This document shows, piece by piece, positions 52,976 to 61,858 of a DNA stretch of 64,000 bases (its first letter is position 1; every line of letters starts with the position of its first letter). Below the pieces are notes generated by a model. It made no database searches and was not told the DNA's origin. It was given only the letters and a program-made list of their open reading frames with translations. The DNA is from Muribaculaceae bacterium (lineage in GTDB: Bacteria > Bacteroidota > Bacteroidia > Bacteroidales > Muribaculaceae): positions 62,001-126,000 of the forward strand of contig JAFQSX010000011.1 of NCBI GenBank assembly GCA_017409345.1, written 5' to 3'. Position numbers and translations under genes: made by a program.

Positions 52976-53006
52976 TTTGCAATCCCAAAAATAGTAATTA
53001 TTTTTG
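52976..53006 (+). promoter_or_regulatory. Promoter of the conserved gene at 53015, interleaved with a minus-strand box
   Basis: Plus strand: TTTG (52976-52979), 19-base spacer, TATTTTTG (52999-53006). Inside its spacer lies a minus-strand TATTTTTG (52993-52986) serving the kinase gene. The two RNA polymerase sites overlap, so firing should be mutually exclusive. The plus-strand ATG is only 9 bases past the box. Confidence 0.7.
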
Positions 53007-53014
53007 TAATCACT

Positions 53015-53614
53015 ATGAATTTTAAAACAAATCTCCCCGAAATCGCCACTCTGCGTAGCCGAGTTAAAGAAAAATCCGGATTGGCACTTGACACTCATTT
53101 CCATTTCATTCAGTTAGTGGCCGAATTGGAAAAAGAGTTACGCGAACACATGTCAGAAACCACACTCGAACGAGTGTGGGGTTACTCAACTCGTGGATAT
53201 GACACAGTTTCGCGACGCACTCTTGATGTTCTCTCTCGTTTTGTTGGAGCCAAAAATTGGGATGATTTTTGCAATATCCTACGCAAAGAGATTGGGTGTG
53301 AATCAAATTTGTTCACGACCAAAACCATTACATCGCAATCGCTCAAAGAAGGCACTCGATTACTCATTGGATGGCAACCCGATCGGCTCTGCGAAATTCG
53401 TTATTTAGGCAACAATCGTTTTGTTGCAGTACATACCGAAAATTCATCTATAAAACCCGGTGACAAATTTTCATGTCTTTTATTTGAAAAAGGAAGAGAA
53501 TTATATATGGACCTATTCCAACGTGCAGATGATGACGGAGAGCCATCTCCCGAGGCTCGATATGTCGTTGGACAACTTAATGGACTGACCACACTTGAAA
53601 TCTTAAAAGATTAA
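53015..53614 (+). CDS. Conserved Bacteroidales protein with putative HTH-like N-terminus
   Basis: 199 aa, start set at ATG 53015 because earlier in-frame codons lie antisense to the kinase gene and before the promoter. The N-terminal half (HMSETTLERVWGYSTRGYDT then VSRRTLDVLSRFVGAKNWDD) has the helix spacing of a DNA-binding or death-fold-like domain. The C-terminal half (EGTRLLIGWQPDRLCEIRYL, then PGDKFSCLLFEKG) is beta-rich. I recall close relatives in Bacteroides but no assigned function. Its placement against a Ser/Thr kinase suggests a role in the same pathway, which is inference. Confidence 0.75.
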   Translation: MNFKTNLPEIATLRSRVKEKSGLALDTHFHFIQLVAELEKELREHMSETTLERVWGYSTRGYDTVSRRTLDVLSRFVGAKNWDDFCNILRKEIGCESNLFTTKTITSQSLKEGTRLLIGWQPDRLCEIRYLGNNRFVAVHTENSSIKPGDKFSCLLFEKGRELYMDLFQRADDDGEPSPEARYVVGQLNGLTTLEILKD

Positions 53615-53635
53615 ACCTTAATTATCTCATTATAT

Positions 53636-53681
53636 GATTGGTTGTCGCTATTATTTTATCGACAACCAATCTTTTTATTTT
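53636..53681 (+). terminator. Rho-independent terminator of the 53015 gene
   Basis: GATTGGTTGTCG / CGACAACCAATC perfect 12-bp stem, then TTTTTATTTT. Confidence 0.92.
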
Positions 53682-53731
53682 AGCACCCTAAAAAAACATT
53701 TTTTATTATACTATTTTTTAAGAATAATTTT

Positions 53732-53739
53732 TAACTTTG
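53732..53739 (+). promoter_or_regulatory. -7 box of the glycosidase array
   Basis: TAACTTTG, 41 bases before the first array gene. The -33 region is T-rich without a clean TTTG. Confidence 0.55.
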
Positions 53740-53780
53740 CATATTACTCATTATGTATATTAATCTTAAACCCTAAACAT

Positions 53781-56276
53781 ATGAAAAAATCTTTACTTTT
53801 AGCTCTTTCGGCGGCTTCAATCGCTTTGATGCCAACCGATGCAAATGCCGGTAGATACACCAAGACTATCGACATTCGTGGTGTTGAATACAAACTTGAC
53901 ACTGTATTTCACGCAAAAGTTGGTCCCGGTACCACTCAAACACAATTACAACTCACCGGTCCCACTTCCAACTTGCAAGTATTCTATCTCACTGTTGACA
54001 AAACCACTCCCGGAGTGTCAATGCGTGCCGTGTGTGCTACCGACAAAGTAGGTGGTACGGCAACCCCATCTTCAATGGCAAAAAGCAAAACTGTTGACGG
54101 TTTGACATATTTCGCCGGAACAAATGGCGACTTCTATTCAACAAGTGGAAATGCCACAAATGGTTCTTCTTTCGTAGGCAGACCCACAACTTCTTGTACT
54201 GTTGACCGCGAAGTATATAAAACATCTAACTCAAACTACCAATTCACCATTGACACCGAAGGCAAAGCCTATGTGGGACGTCTTAACTACTACACAGGTA
54301 CCGCTACTATCGGCGACAAAGTAACACTTTACAAAGGTGTTAACGTGATGTCACCAAATAATGGTATCACCATCTATACTCCACGCTATTTTGGCACTAC
54401 CAACAACACCGAAGAAGCCGGTGCATGTGCCGAAGTTACAGCCAAGCTCGTTGAAGGCGACAACTTCTATGCTGGGGGCAAATATCGCATGGAAATCACT
54501 TCTACTGCAACTTCCGACGGTGATAGAGCCATCCCTTCTGACGGATTTGTTATCCATGGACGTGGCACAAGCACTTCAGGTTGTAACACAGGCGCTCTCG
54601 ACTTTGTAAACTCTTTGCAAGTAGGCGACATCGTGGAATTTGACCAAATCATTCTCCTCGGCGACAAACGCATCTATCCTGCTCAAATCGTATCGGGCAA
54701 CCCCAAAAACGTGGGTGGTGGCGAAACTCTCGACACTGAAAGTGAACGTGGTGACGCTTCAGCTCTTCACCCTCGCACATCGCTTGGTGTGAGCCAAACT
54801 GGCGATAGCATCATCATGATGGTTATCGACGGCCGTTCAGCTCAATCAGCCGGCGTGCGCACCTCTATGCTTGCCGACGTGATGCGCTATGCAGGTGCTT
54901 ACGAAGCTCTCAATGTCGATGGTGGTGGTTCATCTACCCTCTACACTCAAGGTCTTGGCGTGCGCAACAACTGCAGCGATGGCAAAGAACGCGCCGTAGG
55001 TAACGCAATCTTCGCTGTGCTCGAAGCTCCCGAAGATGATGTTGTTGCTGAAATTCAATTCAAAGACTGGGTTATGGAAGCCCCTAAATATGGTGCCTAT
55101 ACCCCTACAATCTATGCTTATAACAAATATGGCAAGATGATTAACAACGACCTCAAAGGTTTCACTCTCTCTTGCCCCGAAGGTCTTGGCGAAATCCTCA
55201 ACGACTCTACCCTCTTTGCCATTGGTGAAGGCACTCATGCCCTCACAGCCACTTACAATGGCATAACTGCATCAATCCCTGTAACTATCAGCACAACAGG
55301 CACTGCCGAATTGAAATATGACTCAGTTCTCATCGACAACTATCGCGAATGGCCTGTTGATGTGCAAGCATTGGTAAACACCACTTACATGCCACTCGAC
55401 CCACGCGCCCTCTCATGGTCATCGGGCGATGCTGCTGTTGCTACTGTTAATGAAAACGGTATCGTAAAAGGTCAAGCCAACGGTTCAACCGACCTCATCG
55501 GTTTGTTTGGCGAAAACGAATACAAAGTAAACCTCACCGTAGAATGTCCTACCGACCACGTGATGCCTATCGAAAAAGAAATTGTTGATTCTACTTGGTC
55601 AAAGAGTCTTAGTGGCGTGAAAGAATTGACAATGAGTCAACGTCCTTCAGGTTTTGCTCTCGACTTCACAATTTCTTCTTCTCGTTCATCTAAGATTACA
55701 TTGTCAAAAGATATTAAGATTTGGAGTCTCCCCGATACTATCCAAATTCGCATCAATCCGGGTGCACTCTCAATCACTAACGTTGGGATCAACCTTGTCC
55801 CCAACAATGGCCGTGCAGTGAACACCTCATTCACTTCAATCGAATCAAACAAAGAAAACGTTCTTTCAATCCCTGTAAGTGCAATTGGTGACCCCAACGA
55901 TATTGGTATCTATCCTATCTTGTTCAAGACTATCTCAATTTCGCCAAAAGGCAAGACTAACGACGTTGGTCATATCGACATCAACGGATTTGAGGCAATT
56001 TACAAAAACGTTCCCGAAGCAGGAATTGAAGGAGTAATCGCCGATGGCGCAAATATGCAAGCATTGGTAGTTGCCCCCAACCCTATCGCACAAGGTGAAA
56101 ATGCAGCTATCAACGCATCAGAAGATGCAGCATGGGAAATTTACACCATCGCAGGCTCATTGGTTGCAAAAGGAAACGGCAACAAGCTTGCCACTGCATC
56201 GCTTGTAAGCGGCTCTTATATCGTGAAAGTAGTTGACAATGGCACTACTGCCGCCGCTCAATTAATCATTAAATAA
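53781..56276 (+). CDS. Secreted phosphodiester-glycosidase-domain (NAGPA) protein with Ig-like and T9SS domains, paralog 1
   Basis: 831 aa; start at ATG 53781, which gives a clean signal peptide (MKKSLLLALSAASIALMPTDANA). Residues about 60-410 form a NAGPA/DUF2233-type domain with HPRTSLGVSQTGD and the hallmark ALNVDGGGSSTLYTQGLGV followed by SDGKERAVGNAIF. This family cleaves N-acetylglucosamine-1-phosphodiester or related sugar phosphodiesters. A Big-type Ig-like domain (about 530-590, SWSSGDAAVATVNENGIVKG) and a linker domain follow. The C-terminal sorting domain (VVAPNPIAQGENAAINASED to AAQLIIK) is typical of T9SS cargo. It is first of three tandem paralogs. Confidence 0.88.
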   Translation: MKKSLLLALSAASIALMPTDANAGRYTKTIDIRGVEYKLDTVFHAKVGPGTTQTQLQLTGPTSNLQVFYLTVDKTTPGVSMRAVCATDKVGGTATPSSMAKSKTVDGLTYFAGTNGDFYSTSGNATNGSSFVGRPTTSCTVDREVYKTSNSNYQFTIDTEGKAYVGRLNYYTGTATIGDKVTLYKGVNVMSPNNGITIYTPRYFGTTNNTEEAGACAEVTAKLVEGDNFYAGGKYRMEITSTATSDGDRAIPSDGFVIHGRGTSTSGCNTGALDFVNSLQVGDIVEFDQIILLGDKRIYPAQIVSGNPKNVGGGETLDTESERGDASALHPRTSLGVSQTGDSIIMMVIDGRSAQSAGVRTSMLADVMRYAGAYEALNVDGGGSSTLYTQGLGVRNNCSDGKERAVGNAIFAVLEAPEDDVVAEIQFKDWVMEAPKYGAYTPTIYAYNKYGKMINNDLKGFTLSCPEGLGEILNDSTLFAIGEGTHALTATYNGITASIPVTISTTGTAELKYDSVLIDNYREWPVDVQALVNTTYMPLDPRALSWSSGDAAVATVNENGIVKGQANGSTDLIGLFGENEYKVNLTVECPTDHVMPIEKEIVDSTWSKSLSGVKELTMSQRPSGFALDFTISSSRSSKITLSKDIKIWSLPDTIQIRINPGALSITNVGINLVPNNGRAVNTSFTSIESNKENVLSIPVSAIGDPNDIGIYPILFKTISISPKGKTNDVGHIDINGFEAIYKNVPEAGIEGVIADGANMQALVVAPNPIAQGENAAINASEDAAWEIYTIAGSLVAKGNGNKLATASLVSGSYIVKVVDNGTTAAAQLIIK

Positions 56277-56294
56277 ATATAACACCTTATAATA

Positions 56295-56322
56295 TTGCCA
56301 TAGGAGCCTGCTCCTATGGCAA
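56295..56322 (+). terminator. Hairpin between glycosidase paralogs 1 and 2
   Basis: TTGCCATAGGAG / CTCCTATGGCAA perfect 12-bp stem with a CCTG loop. The following tract (TTAATTTAAAC) is only moderately T-rich, so read-through to paralog 2 is possible. Confidence 0.65.
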
Positions 56323-56337
56323 TTAATTTAAACAATC

Positions 56338-58788
56338 ATGCGATTAATATCCTCATTAGCAACAATATTGCTACTCGCACCCTTTTGTTGCAATGCCAAC
56401 CGTCTTGAAACACTTCAAGGAGTAGAATTTACCATCGACACCTTGCAATACTACAAAGCCGGGCCGGGCACTACATACACTGCTTTGAATATGCAATCAG
56501 GGTCAAAAAACCTCAACGTATTCATATTGGAAATGGAAATGAAAGGGCATGACAATGTTGAATATCGCATGGAGATAGGCAATGACACCACACTCACAAC
56601 CGAGCAGATTTCAAGCATAGCCAAACGCAAGTCAAATGAAAACACTCACTATTTCGCAGCTGTCAATGCCGACTTCTACATCACCTCTTCATATGTAGCG
56701 CAATATGCCGGACAACCTCACATGGATTGCATTATGAATGGTGAAATTGCAGGAACAGGTTATCTTGCCGCTGCCGACTATGGGCATTTTTTCATGGATC
56801 GCAACAAAAATATGTGGTGCGATAATCCCACTCAATCATTCACTCTCAACCTCCCCGACGGTTCTACAGTAAATCTCCCTCGCATCAACCAAGATATTTA
56901 CGACAACGAAATAGTGTTGTTCAACTCTAAATATGGCCGTCAAACACGCGTAAGCGGTTGCACCGACGTGAGAGTACGCCTTGCCGATGGCGAAACGTGG
57001 GGTATCAATCGCCCTATCAAACTTATCGTTACGGCAGCCCCCTCTACCACAGGAGCAACCCCTATCACTCAAAACGAAGTGGTTATTAGCGCAAAAGGTG
57101 ACGAACAAGTCGCAAAATTGGCCACATTAAAAGTGGGCGACGAACTAACACTCAACTGCAACATCTCTCTTCAAGACTATAACATCACCCCCGACATAAA
57201 AGAATGTAGCGGTGGCGACGTGGTAATTCTCAAACGTGGCGAAGTAATTTATGAGGCCATCCGTTTTATCAACGGACGCGACAGCAACAACCCTCGCACA
57301 ATGTTTGGTTACAACGAAGACCGTAGCAAAATGGTGTGGTGCGTAGTTGACGGACGCGGAGTGTCAACAGGCTGCACCTATCCCGAAGGTGCCGACTTGA
57401 TGAAAATTCTCGGCTGCTACGATGCTCTCAATGTTGACGGTGGTGGTTCATCGGGCATGTATCTTGAATCATTCGGCATTGTCAACCACCCAAGCGATGG
57501 CAAGGAACGCGCCGTTTCAAATGGCATCTTTGCCGTATTAAATGCTCCTGAAGACAACAATATCGCTGAAATTCGCTTTGCCGATTGGAGCGTAAAAATG
57601 CCTAAATATGGCAACTATACCCCTGTCATCTACGGCTATAACAAATATGGGTTGCTCATCGACACCAATGTCAAAGATTTCGCACTATCATGCAACAACG
57701 AATTAGGTGAGATTATCAATAACAGTTCCACCCTTTTTGCCAAAGGGGAGGGCACCCATTTGCTCACTGCCACACTCGGCGACATCACCACTTCGGTGCC
57801 GGTTACAATCGAAAGCGGTGTTCCTTCTTTCCGTCTTGATAGCGTAGTTGTGAACTCATTCTATGACTACAATATGGAAGTCCTCGCCACGGTTGCCGGC
57901 AAACAGATGCCTCTCGACAATATCGCATTAGATTGGAGCATCGAGGATAACTCAATAGCATCAATTGACGACAATGGTATTATTCACGGTCTCAAAAACG
58001 GCTCTACCCACGTATATGGTTCGGTCGATAGCATTTCCGACACAATCCTTGTGAAAGTCGAAATCCCTGAATTGCGTTACCACGATGCCGAAACAAATAT
58101 TGACATCGCATCTTGGAAACTCACCAAAAGTGGTGTAAAAAATCAATCTATTAGCGCTTTAGGCTCAAATGGCATAGCAGTGGACTACACTATCAGTTCT
58201 TCTCGCAACGCCTATGTAAGAATGTCTAAAGAATTGGCCATCTGGAGTCGTCCCGACTCTATTGAACTCCAACTCAACCCCGGAGCTGCTACTATCAAGC
58301 AAATAACCATTCAAGTAACTCCTAGCCAAGGTGCCAAGGCCACTAACCTCACTATCACCCCCACACTCACAGCAAACGCCGTTAATCGCATTGCAATCCC
58401 TGTTGGAGACATCGCCGACATCACCGACGCCGGCATTTATCCTCTCACCATCAATGCTATCTCGGTTTACTTCAGCGACGCTGTAAACACTGTGGGACAC
58501 CTCGAAATGCCTCACATCTATGGTGTTCACACAGCCATCGCTCCCGATGCAGGTATTGAGAATATCGCAACCGACAATGCTAACACTCTTATCGCATTCC
58601 CCAACCCTATCACTCAAGGTGAAATAATTTCACTCAACACCGACAACGATTGTAGTTATAAGATTTACTCTATCTCAGGTCAGTTAGTGAAACATGGCGT
58701 AGGCAACAAAATCAACACTTCGTCAATGTCTATCGGCACATACTTTATAATGAGTAATAACCTTACAACGAAAATAATTATTAAATAA
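56338..58788 (+). CDS. Secreted NAGPA-domain protein, paralog 2
   Basis: 816 aa; signal peptide MRLISSLATILLLAPFCCNA. It has the same architecture as the upstream gene: a NAGPA domain (NPRTMFGYNEDRSKMVWCVV, ALNVDGGGSSGMYLESFGI, SDGKERAVSNGIF), an Ig-like domain (DWSIEDNSIASIDDNGIIHG), a penultimate domain nearly identical to that of paralog 3, and a T9SS tail (LIAFPNPITQGEIISLNTDN to TTKIIIK). The N-terminal catalytic half is clearly diverged from both neighbours, suggesting different substrates. It lies 12 bp before paralog 3 with no terminator, so the two are co-transcribed. Confidence 0.87.
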   Translation: MRLISSLATILLLAPFCCNANRLETLQGVEFTIDTLQYYKAGPGTTYTALNMQSGSKNLNVFILEMEMKGHDNVEYRMEIGNDTTLTTEQISSIAKRKSNENTHYFAAVNADFYITSSYVAQYAGQPHMDCIMNGEIAGTGYLAAADYGHFFMDRNKNMWCDNPTQSFTLNLPDGSTVNLPRINQDIYDNEIVLFNSKYGRQTRVSGCTDVRVRLADGETWGINRPIKLIVTAAPSTTGATPITQNEVVISAKGDEQVAKLATLKVGDELTLNCNISLQDYNITPDIKECSGGDVVILKRGEVIYEAIRFINGRDSNNPRTMFGYNEDRSKMVWCVVDGRGVSTGCTYPEGADLMKILGCYDALNVDGGGSSGMYLESFGIVNHPSDGKERAVSNGIFAVLNAPEDNNIAEIRFADWSVKMPKYGNYTPVIYGYNKYGLLIDTNVKDFALSCNNELGEIINNSSTLFAKGEGTHLLTATLGDITTSVPVTIESGVPSFRLDSVVVNSFYDYNMEVLATVAGKQMPLDNIALDWSIEDNSIASIDDNGIIHGLKNGSTHVYGSVDSISDTILVKVEIPELRYHDAETNIDIASWKLTKSGVKNQSISALGSNGIAVDYTISSSRNAYVRMSKELAIWSRPDSIELQLNPGAATIKQITIQVTPSQGAKATNLTITPTLTANAVNRIAIPVGDIADITDAGIYPLTINAISVYFSDAVNTVGHLEMPHIYGVHTAIAPDAGIENIATDNANTLIAFPNPITQGEIISLNTDNDCSYKIYSISGQLVKHGVGNKINTSSMSIGTYFIMSNNLTTKIIIK

Positions 58789-58800
58789 CATAACCATTTT

Positions 58801-61218
58801 ATGAAAAAATCTCTTTTAATCTCGCTTGCCTTAATGGCCCCTCTCGCTTCGTGGGCTTCTACGCAATGGACATTGCAAGGCAACACTTACAATGTCGATA
58901 CATTGTATCATGCACCTATCGGTCCGGGTACTACACAAACATCACTCCGTGTTGTAGGCGCTTATAACCTCAATGTATTCTATACCACTACCGACCTCAC
59001 TCACCCCAACGTGGAAATGCGTGTGGCTCCTGCCAACAACAACTCTCTTGCAGGGGGTGCCGGTGTGTCAACCATGGCTAAAAACAACACTACCGACGAG
59101 GTGCAATACTTCGCAGGTGTTAATGCCGACTTCTTCGGCAATAGCAAGCCTATCGGCTCTACTGTAATCAACAATGAAATATGGTATGCCAACAATAACG
59201 GTTGGACCGGTTGGGCTATCGATGCTAGCAAAAAAACACTTGTAGGCGCATCTTCATTCAGTGGCACCGTTACTTCAAGCGCAGGCACATCGCATGCACT
59301 AACCACTATAAACAATGCTCGCTATGAAGATAACCTCATCATTTATTCAAAAAAATACGGCTCTACTACCGGGACAAACGATTATGGCTACGAAGTGGTA
59401 ATCACTCCCGTTGATGGTGGTGTATTGAGTATGGGCGAAGTGAAAATGACTGTTGCCGAAACTCCTCACACCAAAGGCTCAACCACTATCCCTGCCGGCA
59501 GTTACGTCTTATCAGGACACGGCACTGCTGCAACTTTTGTAGCCGGACTCACTCAAGGCGAAACAATAACTATTAACACTCAAATGAAACTTGGCGAAAC
59601 CACTATCCTCCCCACTCAAATGGCAGGTGGCCAACCAATGATTCTTTCGGGTGGCGAAGTGCTCTCAACCGAAACAGCGCTCGATCACTTAACCGCTCTC
59701 AACCCTCGCACTGCTGTGGGTTATGATGCAACAGGCACAAAACTCGTGTTGCTCGTTGTCGATGGTCGCTCTACCGCCTCTCAAGGTTGTGTATCAAAAG
59801 TGCTTGCCGACATCATGCGCGAAGTGGGATGTAGCGAAGCAATGAACTTTGATGGTGGTGGTTCATCGGCCATCTACACCAAAGTGCTCGGTGTGCGCAA
59901 CAACCCAAGCGACGGCAAGGAACGCTCTGTGACAAATGGTGTGTTTGCCGTGTCAAACGCTCCTGTTGACAATACCGTTGCCGCTCTCGCTTTCGAGGAC
60001 TTCAAAACTGCACTTCCCAAATATGGATTCTACAATCCTCGCGTGTATGCGTTCAACAAATATGGTGTGATGATTTCTGACGACTTTGAAGATGCCACAC
60101 TATCTTGTCCTAAAGAATTGGGCGAAATTGTTGATGGTGGCAAAATCCTCTTCTCTAATGGCGAAGGATCTCACGTGCTCACTGCCACATATGGCGATGC
60201 AAAAGCCGAAGTTATCGTAACAATCGGTAGCGGCATCCCATCTTTCCGTCTCGACAGCGTGTTGGTTGACTCTTATACCGACTACACAATGGAAGTAACT
60301 GCAACCGTTGAAGATAAACAAATGCCTCTTGAAAACACTGCTTTAACATGGAGCGTTGAAGACAATTCTATCGCGACAATCGATGCTGCCGGTGTGGTAA
60401 AAGGTATCAAAAACGGCACAACTCACGTTTATGGTGCAGTTGAAGATTTCGCCGACACTATCCTCGTGAAAGTAGAAATTCCCGAAGTGCGTTACCAAGA
60501 TGCCGAAACAAATGTTGACGTAACGACATGGAAACTCACCAAGAGTGGTGTTAAAAACGAAGCAATAAGCGCATTAGGCTCTAATGGTGTGGCTGTGGAC
60601 TACACTATCAGTTCTTCACGCAACGCTTATGTTAGAATGTCTAAAAACTTACCTATTTGGAGCCGTCCTGACTCTATTGAACTCCAACTCAACCCGGGGG
60701 CTGCAACAATCAAGCAAATCACAATTCAGGTTACTCCAAGCCAAGGTGCCAAGGCCACTAACCTCACTATCACCCCCACCCTCACAGCAAACGCCGTTAA
60801 TCGCATTGCAATCCCAGTTGGAGACATCGCTGACATCACCGACGCCGGCATTTATCCTCTCACCATCAATGCTATCTCGGTTTACTTCAGCGACGCTGTA
60901 AACACCGTGGGACACCTCGAAATACCTCACATCTATGGCGTTTATACTGCTATTGCTCCCGATGCAGGTGTTGAAAATATCACTGCCGACAATGCCAACG
61001 ATGCACTCATCATCGCACCAAATCCCGTCGAAGCAGGTGAAACAGTATCAATCAACGCATCGGCCGATGCTACCTACGCTATCTACAATGCAGCAGGTGC
61101 ATTACTCGCTAAAGGCAACGGCAACCAAATCGCCACAGCCTCACTTGCTACCGGCATCTACATCATATCGGTTAACGACAACGGCACCACTCGTGCTGCT
61201 CGTCTCGTGATAAAATAA
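58801..61218 (+). CDS. Secreted NAGPA-domain protein, paralog 3
   Basis: 805 aa; signal peptide MKKSLLISLALMAPLASWA. The NAGPA domain (LNPRTAVGYDATGTKLVLLV, AMNFDGGGSSAIYTKVLGV, SDGKERSVTNGVF) is closer to paralog 1 in places (YNVDTLYHAPIGPGTTQT). The region around residues 645-715 is almost identical to paralog 2, indicating a chimeric history. The Ig-like domain is TWSVEDNSIATIDAAGVVKG, and the T9SS tail runs from IIAPNPVEAGETVSINASAD to AARLVIK. It is last gene of the array, followed by a strong terminator. Confidence 0.88.
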   Translation: MKKSLLISLALMAPLASWASTQWTLQGNTYNVDTLYHAPIGPGTTQTSLRVVGAYNLNVFYTTTDLTHPNVEMRVAPANNNSLAGGAGVSTMAKNNTTDEVQYFAGVNADFFGNSKPIGSTVINNEIWYANNNGWTGWAIDASKKTLVGASSFSGTVTSSAGTSHALTTINNARYEDNLIIYSKKYGSTTGTNDYGYEVVITPVDGGVLSMGEVKMTVAETPHTKGSTTIPAGSYVLSGHGTAATFVAGLTQGETITINTQMKLGETTILPTQMAGGQPMILSGGEVLSTETALDHLTALNPRTAVGYDATGTKLVLLVVDGRSTASQGCVSKVLADIMREVGCSEAMNFDGGGSSAIYTKVLGVRNNPSDGKERSVTNGVFAVSNAPVDNTVAALAFEDFKTALPKYGFYNPRVYAFNKYGVMISDDFEDATLSCPKELGEIVDGGKILFSNGEGSHVLTATYGDAKAEVIVTIGSGIPSFRLDSVLVDSYTDYTMEVTATVEDKQMPLENTALTWSVEDNSIATIDAAGVVKGIKNGTTHVYGAVEDFADTILVKVEIPEVRYQDAETNVDVTTWKLTKSGVKNEAISALGSNGVAVDYTISSSRNAYVRMSKNLPIWSRPDSIELQLNPGAATIKQITIQVTPSQGAKATNLTITPTLTANAVNRIAIPVGDIADITDAGIYPLTINAISVYFSDAVNTVGHLEIPHIYGVYTAIAPDAGVENITADNANDALIIAPNPVEAGETVSINASADATYAIYNAAGALLAKGNGNQIATASLATGIYIISVNDNGTTRAARLVIK

Positions 61219-61239
61219 TCACTCTTCATAAATAGCACT

Positions 61240-61278
61240 AAGGAGAGAAGAAAATAATTCTTCTCTCCTTGTTTTTTT
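61240..61278 (+). terminator. Rho-independent terminator of the glycosidase array
   Basis: AAGGAGAGAAGAA / TTCTTCTCTCCTT stem, then GTTTTTTT. Confidence 0.93.
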
Positions 61279-61308
61279 ACCCTATTTCATGGCTCAGTAG
61301 CAAAAAGG

Positions 61309-61692
61309 TGTGGGAATCCGTGCGAAGAACGTGAAAGCGTAGCGATATGCAATAACCGGGGGTAGAGCAAAGCGATAGGGTTCAGTAGGAAAGTTGAGGC
61401 ATGCGCGTGGGGAATTATGAATTATGAATTAGATTAAACCCCTCCGCCACGATGTGGCACCTCCCCTAAGGACAGGGGAGGACTATTTTCCTCAATAATA
61501 TTTTGTCATTCTGTCAAAAAACACTCCGCATTATTCTGACCACCTCCCGGCTTCGCCGTACTCCTCCTATTTCTCTGCGAAAAACAAGAGGAGAGTTGGG
61601 CTGGCGCATGGATGTACCTCTTTCCGGGGGTATCGCTTCGCTTAACCCTCGGTTATTATATACGCTTCGCTTTCTCGTGCTTCGCACGCATT
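61309..61692. repeat. Repeat-rich intergenic element with imperfect inverted ends
   Basis: Non-coding stretch flanked by an imperfect inverted repeat of about 60 bp (61316-61378 against 61631-61692, roughly 80% by eye). Inside lie a tandem GAATTAT run (61411-61432), a pair of small hairpins (GCCAC-GAT-GTGGC and CTCCCC-TAAGGACA-GGGGAG at about 61446-61480), and a second CTCCTC/GAGGAG hairpin (about 61560-61595). It has no credible open frame. The whole 61279-61858 gap holds nothing else recognisable. It looks like a dispersed repeat or MITE-like element. Confidence 0.7.
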
Positions 61693-61858
61693 TGCTCTTG
61701 AATAAGTTTTATCAGACAACAATAATATGATATACTCCTTTAAGAATAATTTGTCATCAACTTCACTAAATCAGAAAGGCAACGACAACTAAAATTGTTG
61801 CCATCGCCTTTCCTCTCGCTATCATGAAAAACTAATATTTGATTAATTGAGGGAGTTT

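Noticed and set aside
52739..53014. N-terminal extension of the 199-aa conserved gene
   Set aside because: The 92 extra codons are antisense to the kinase N-terminus and upstream of a near-ideal promoter; the ATG at 53015 is the sensible start.
61503..61730. 75-codon plus-strand frame in the repeat-rich gap
   Set aside because: It spans the G/C-rich hairpins and the inverted end; the Arg/Pro/Leu-rich product looks like translated repeat DNA.
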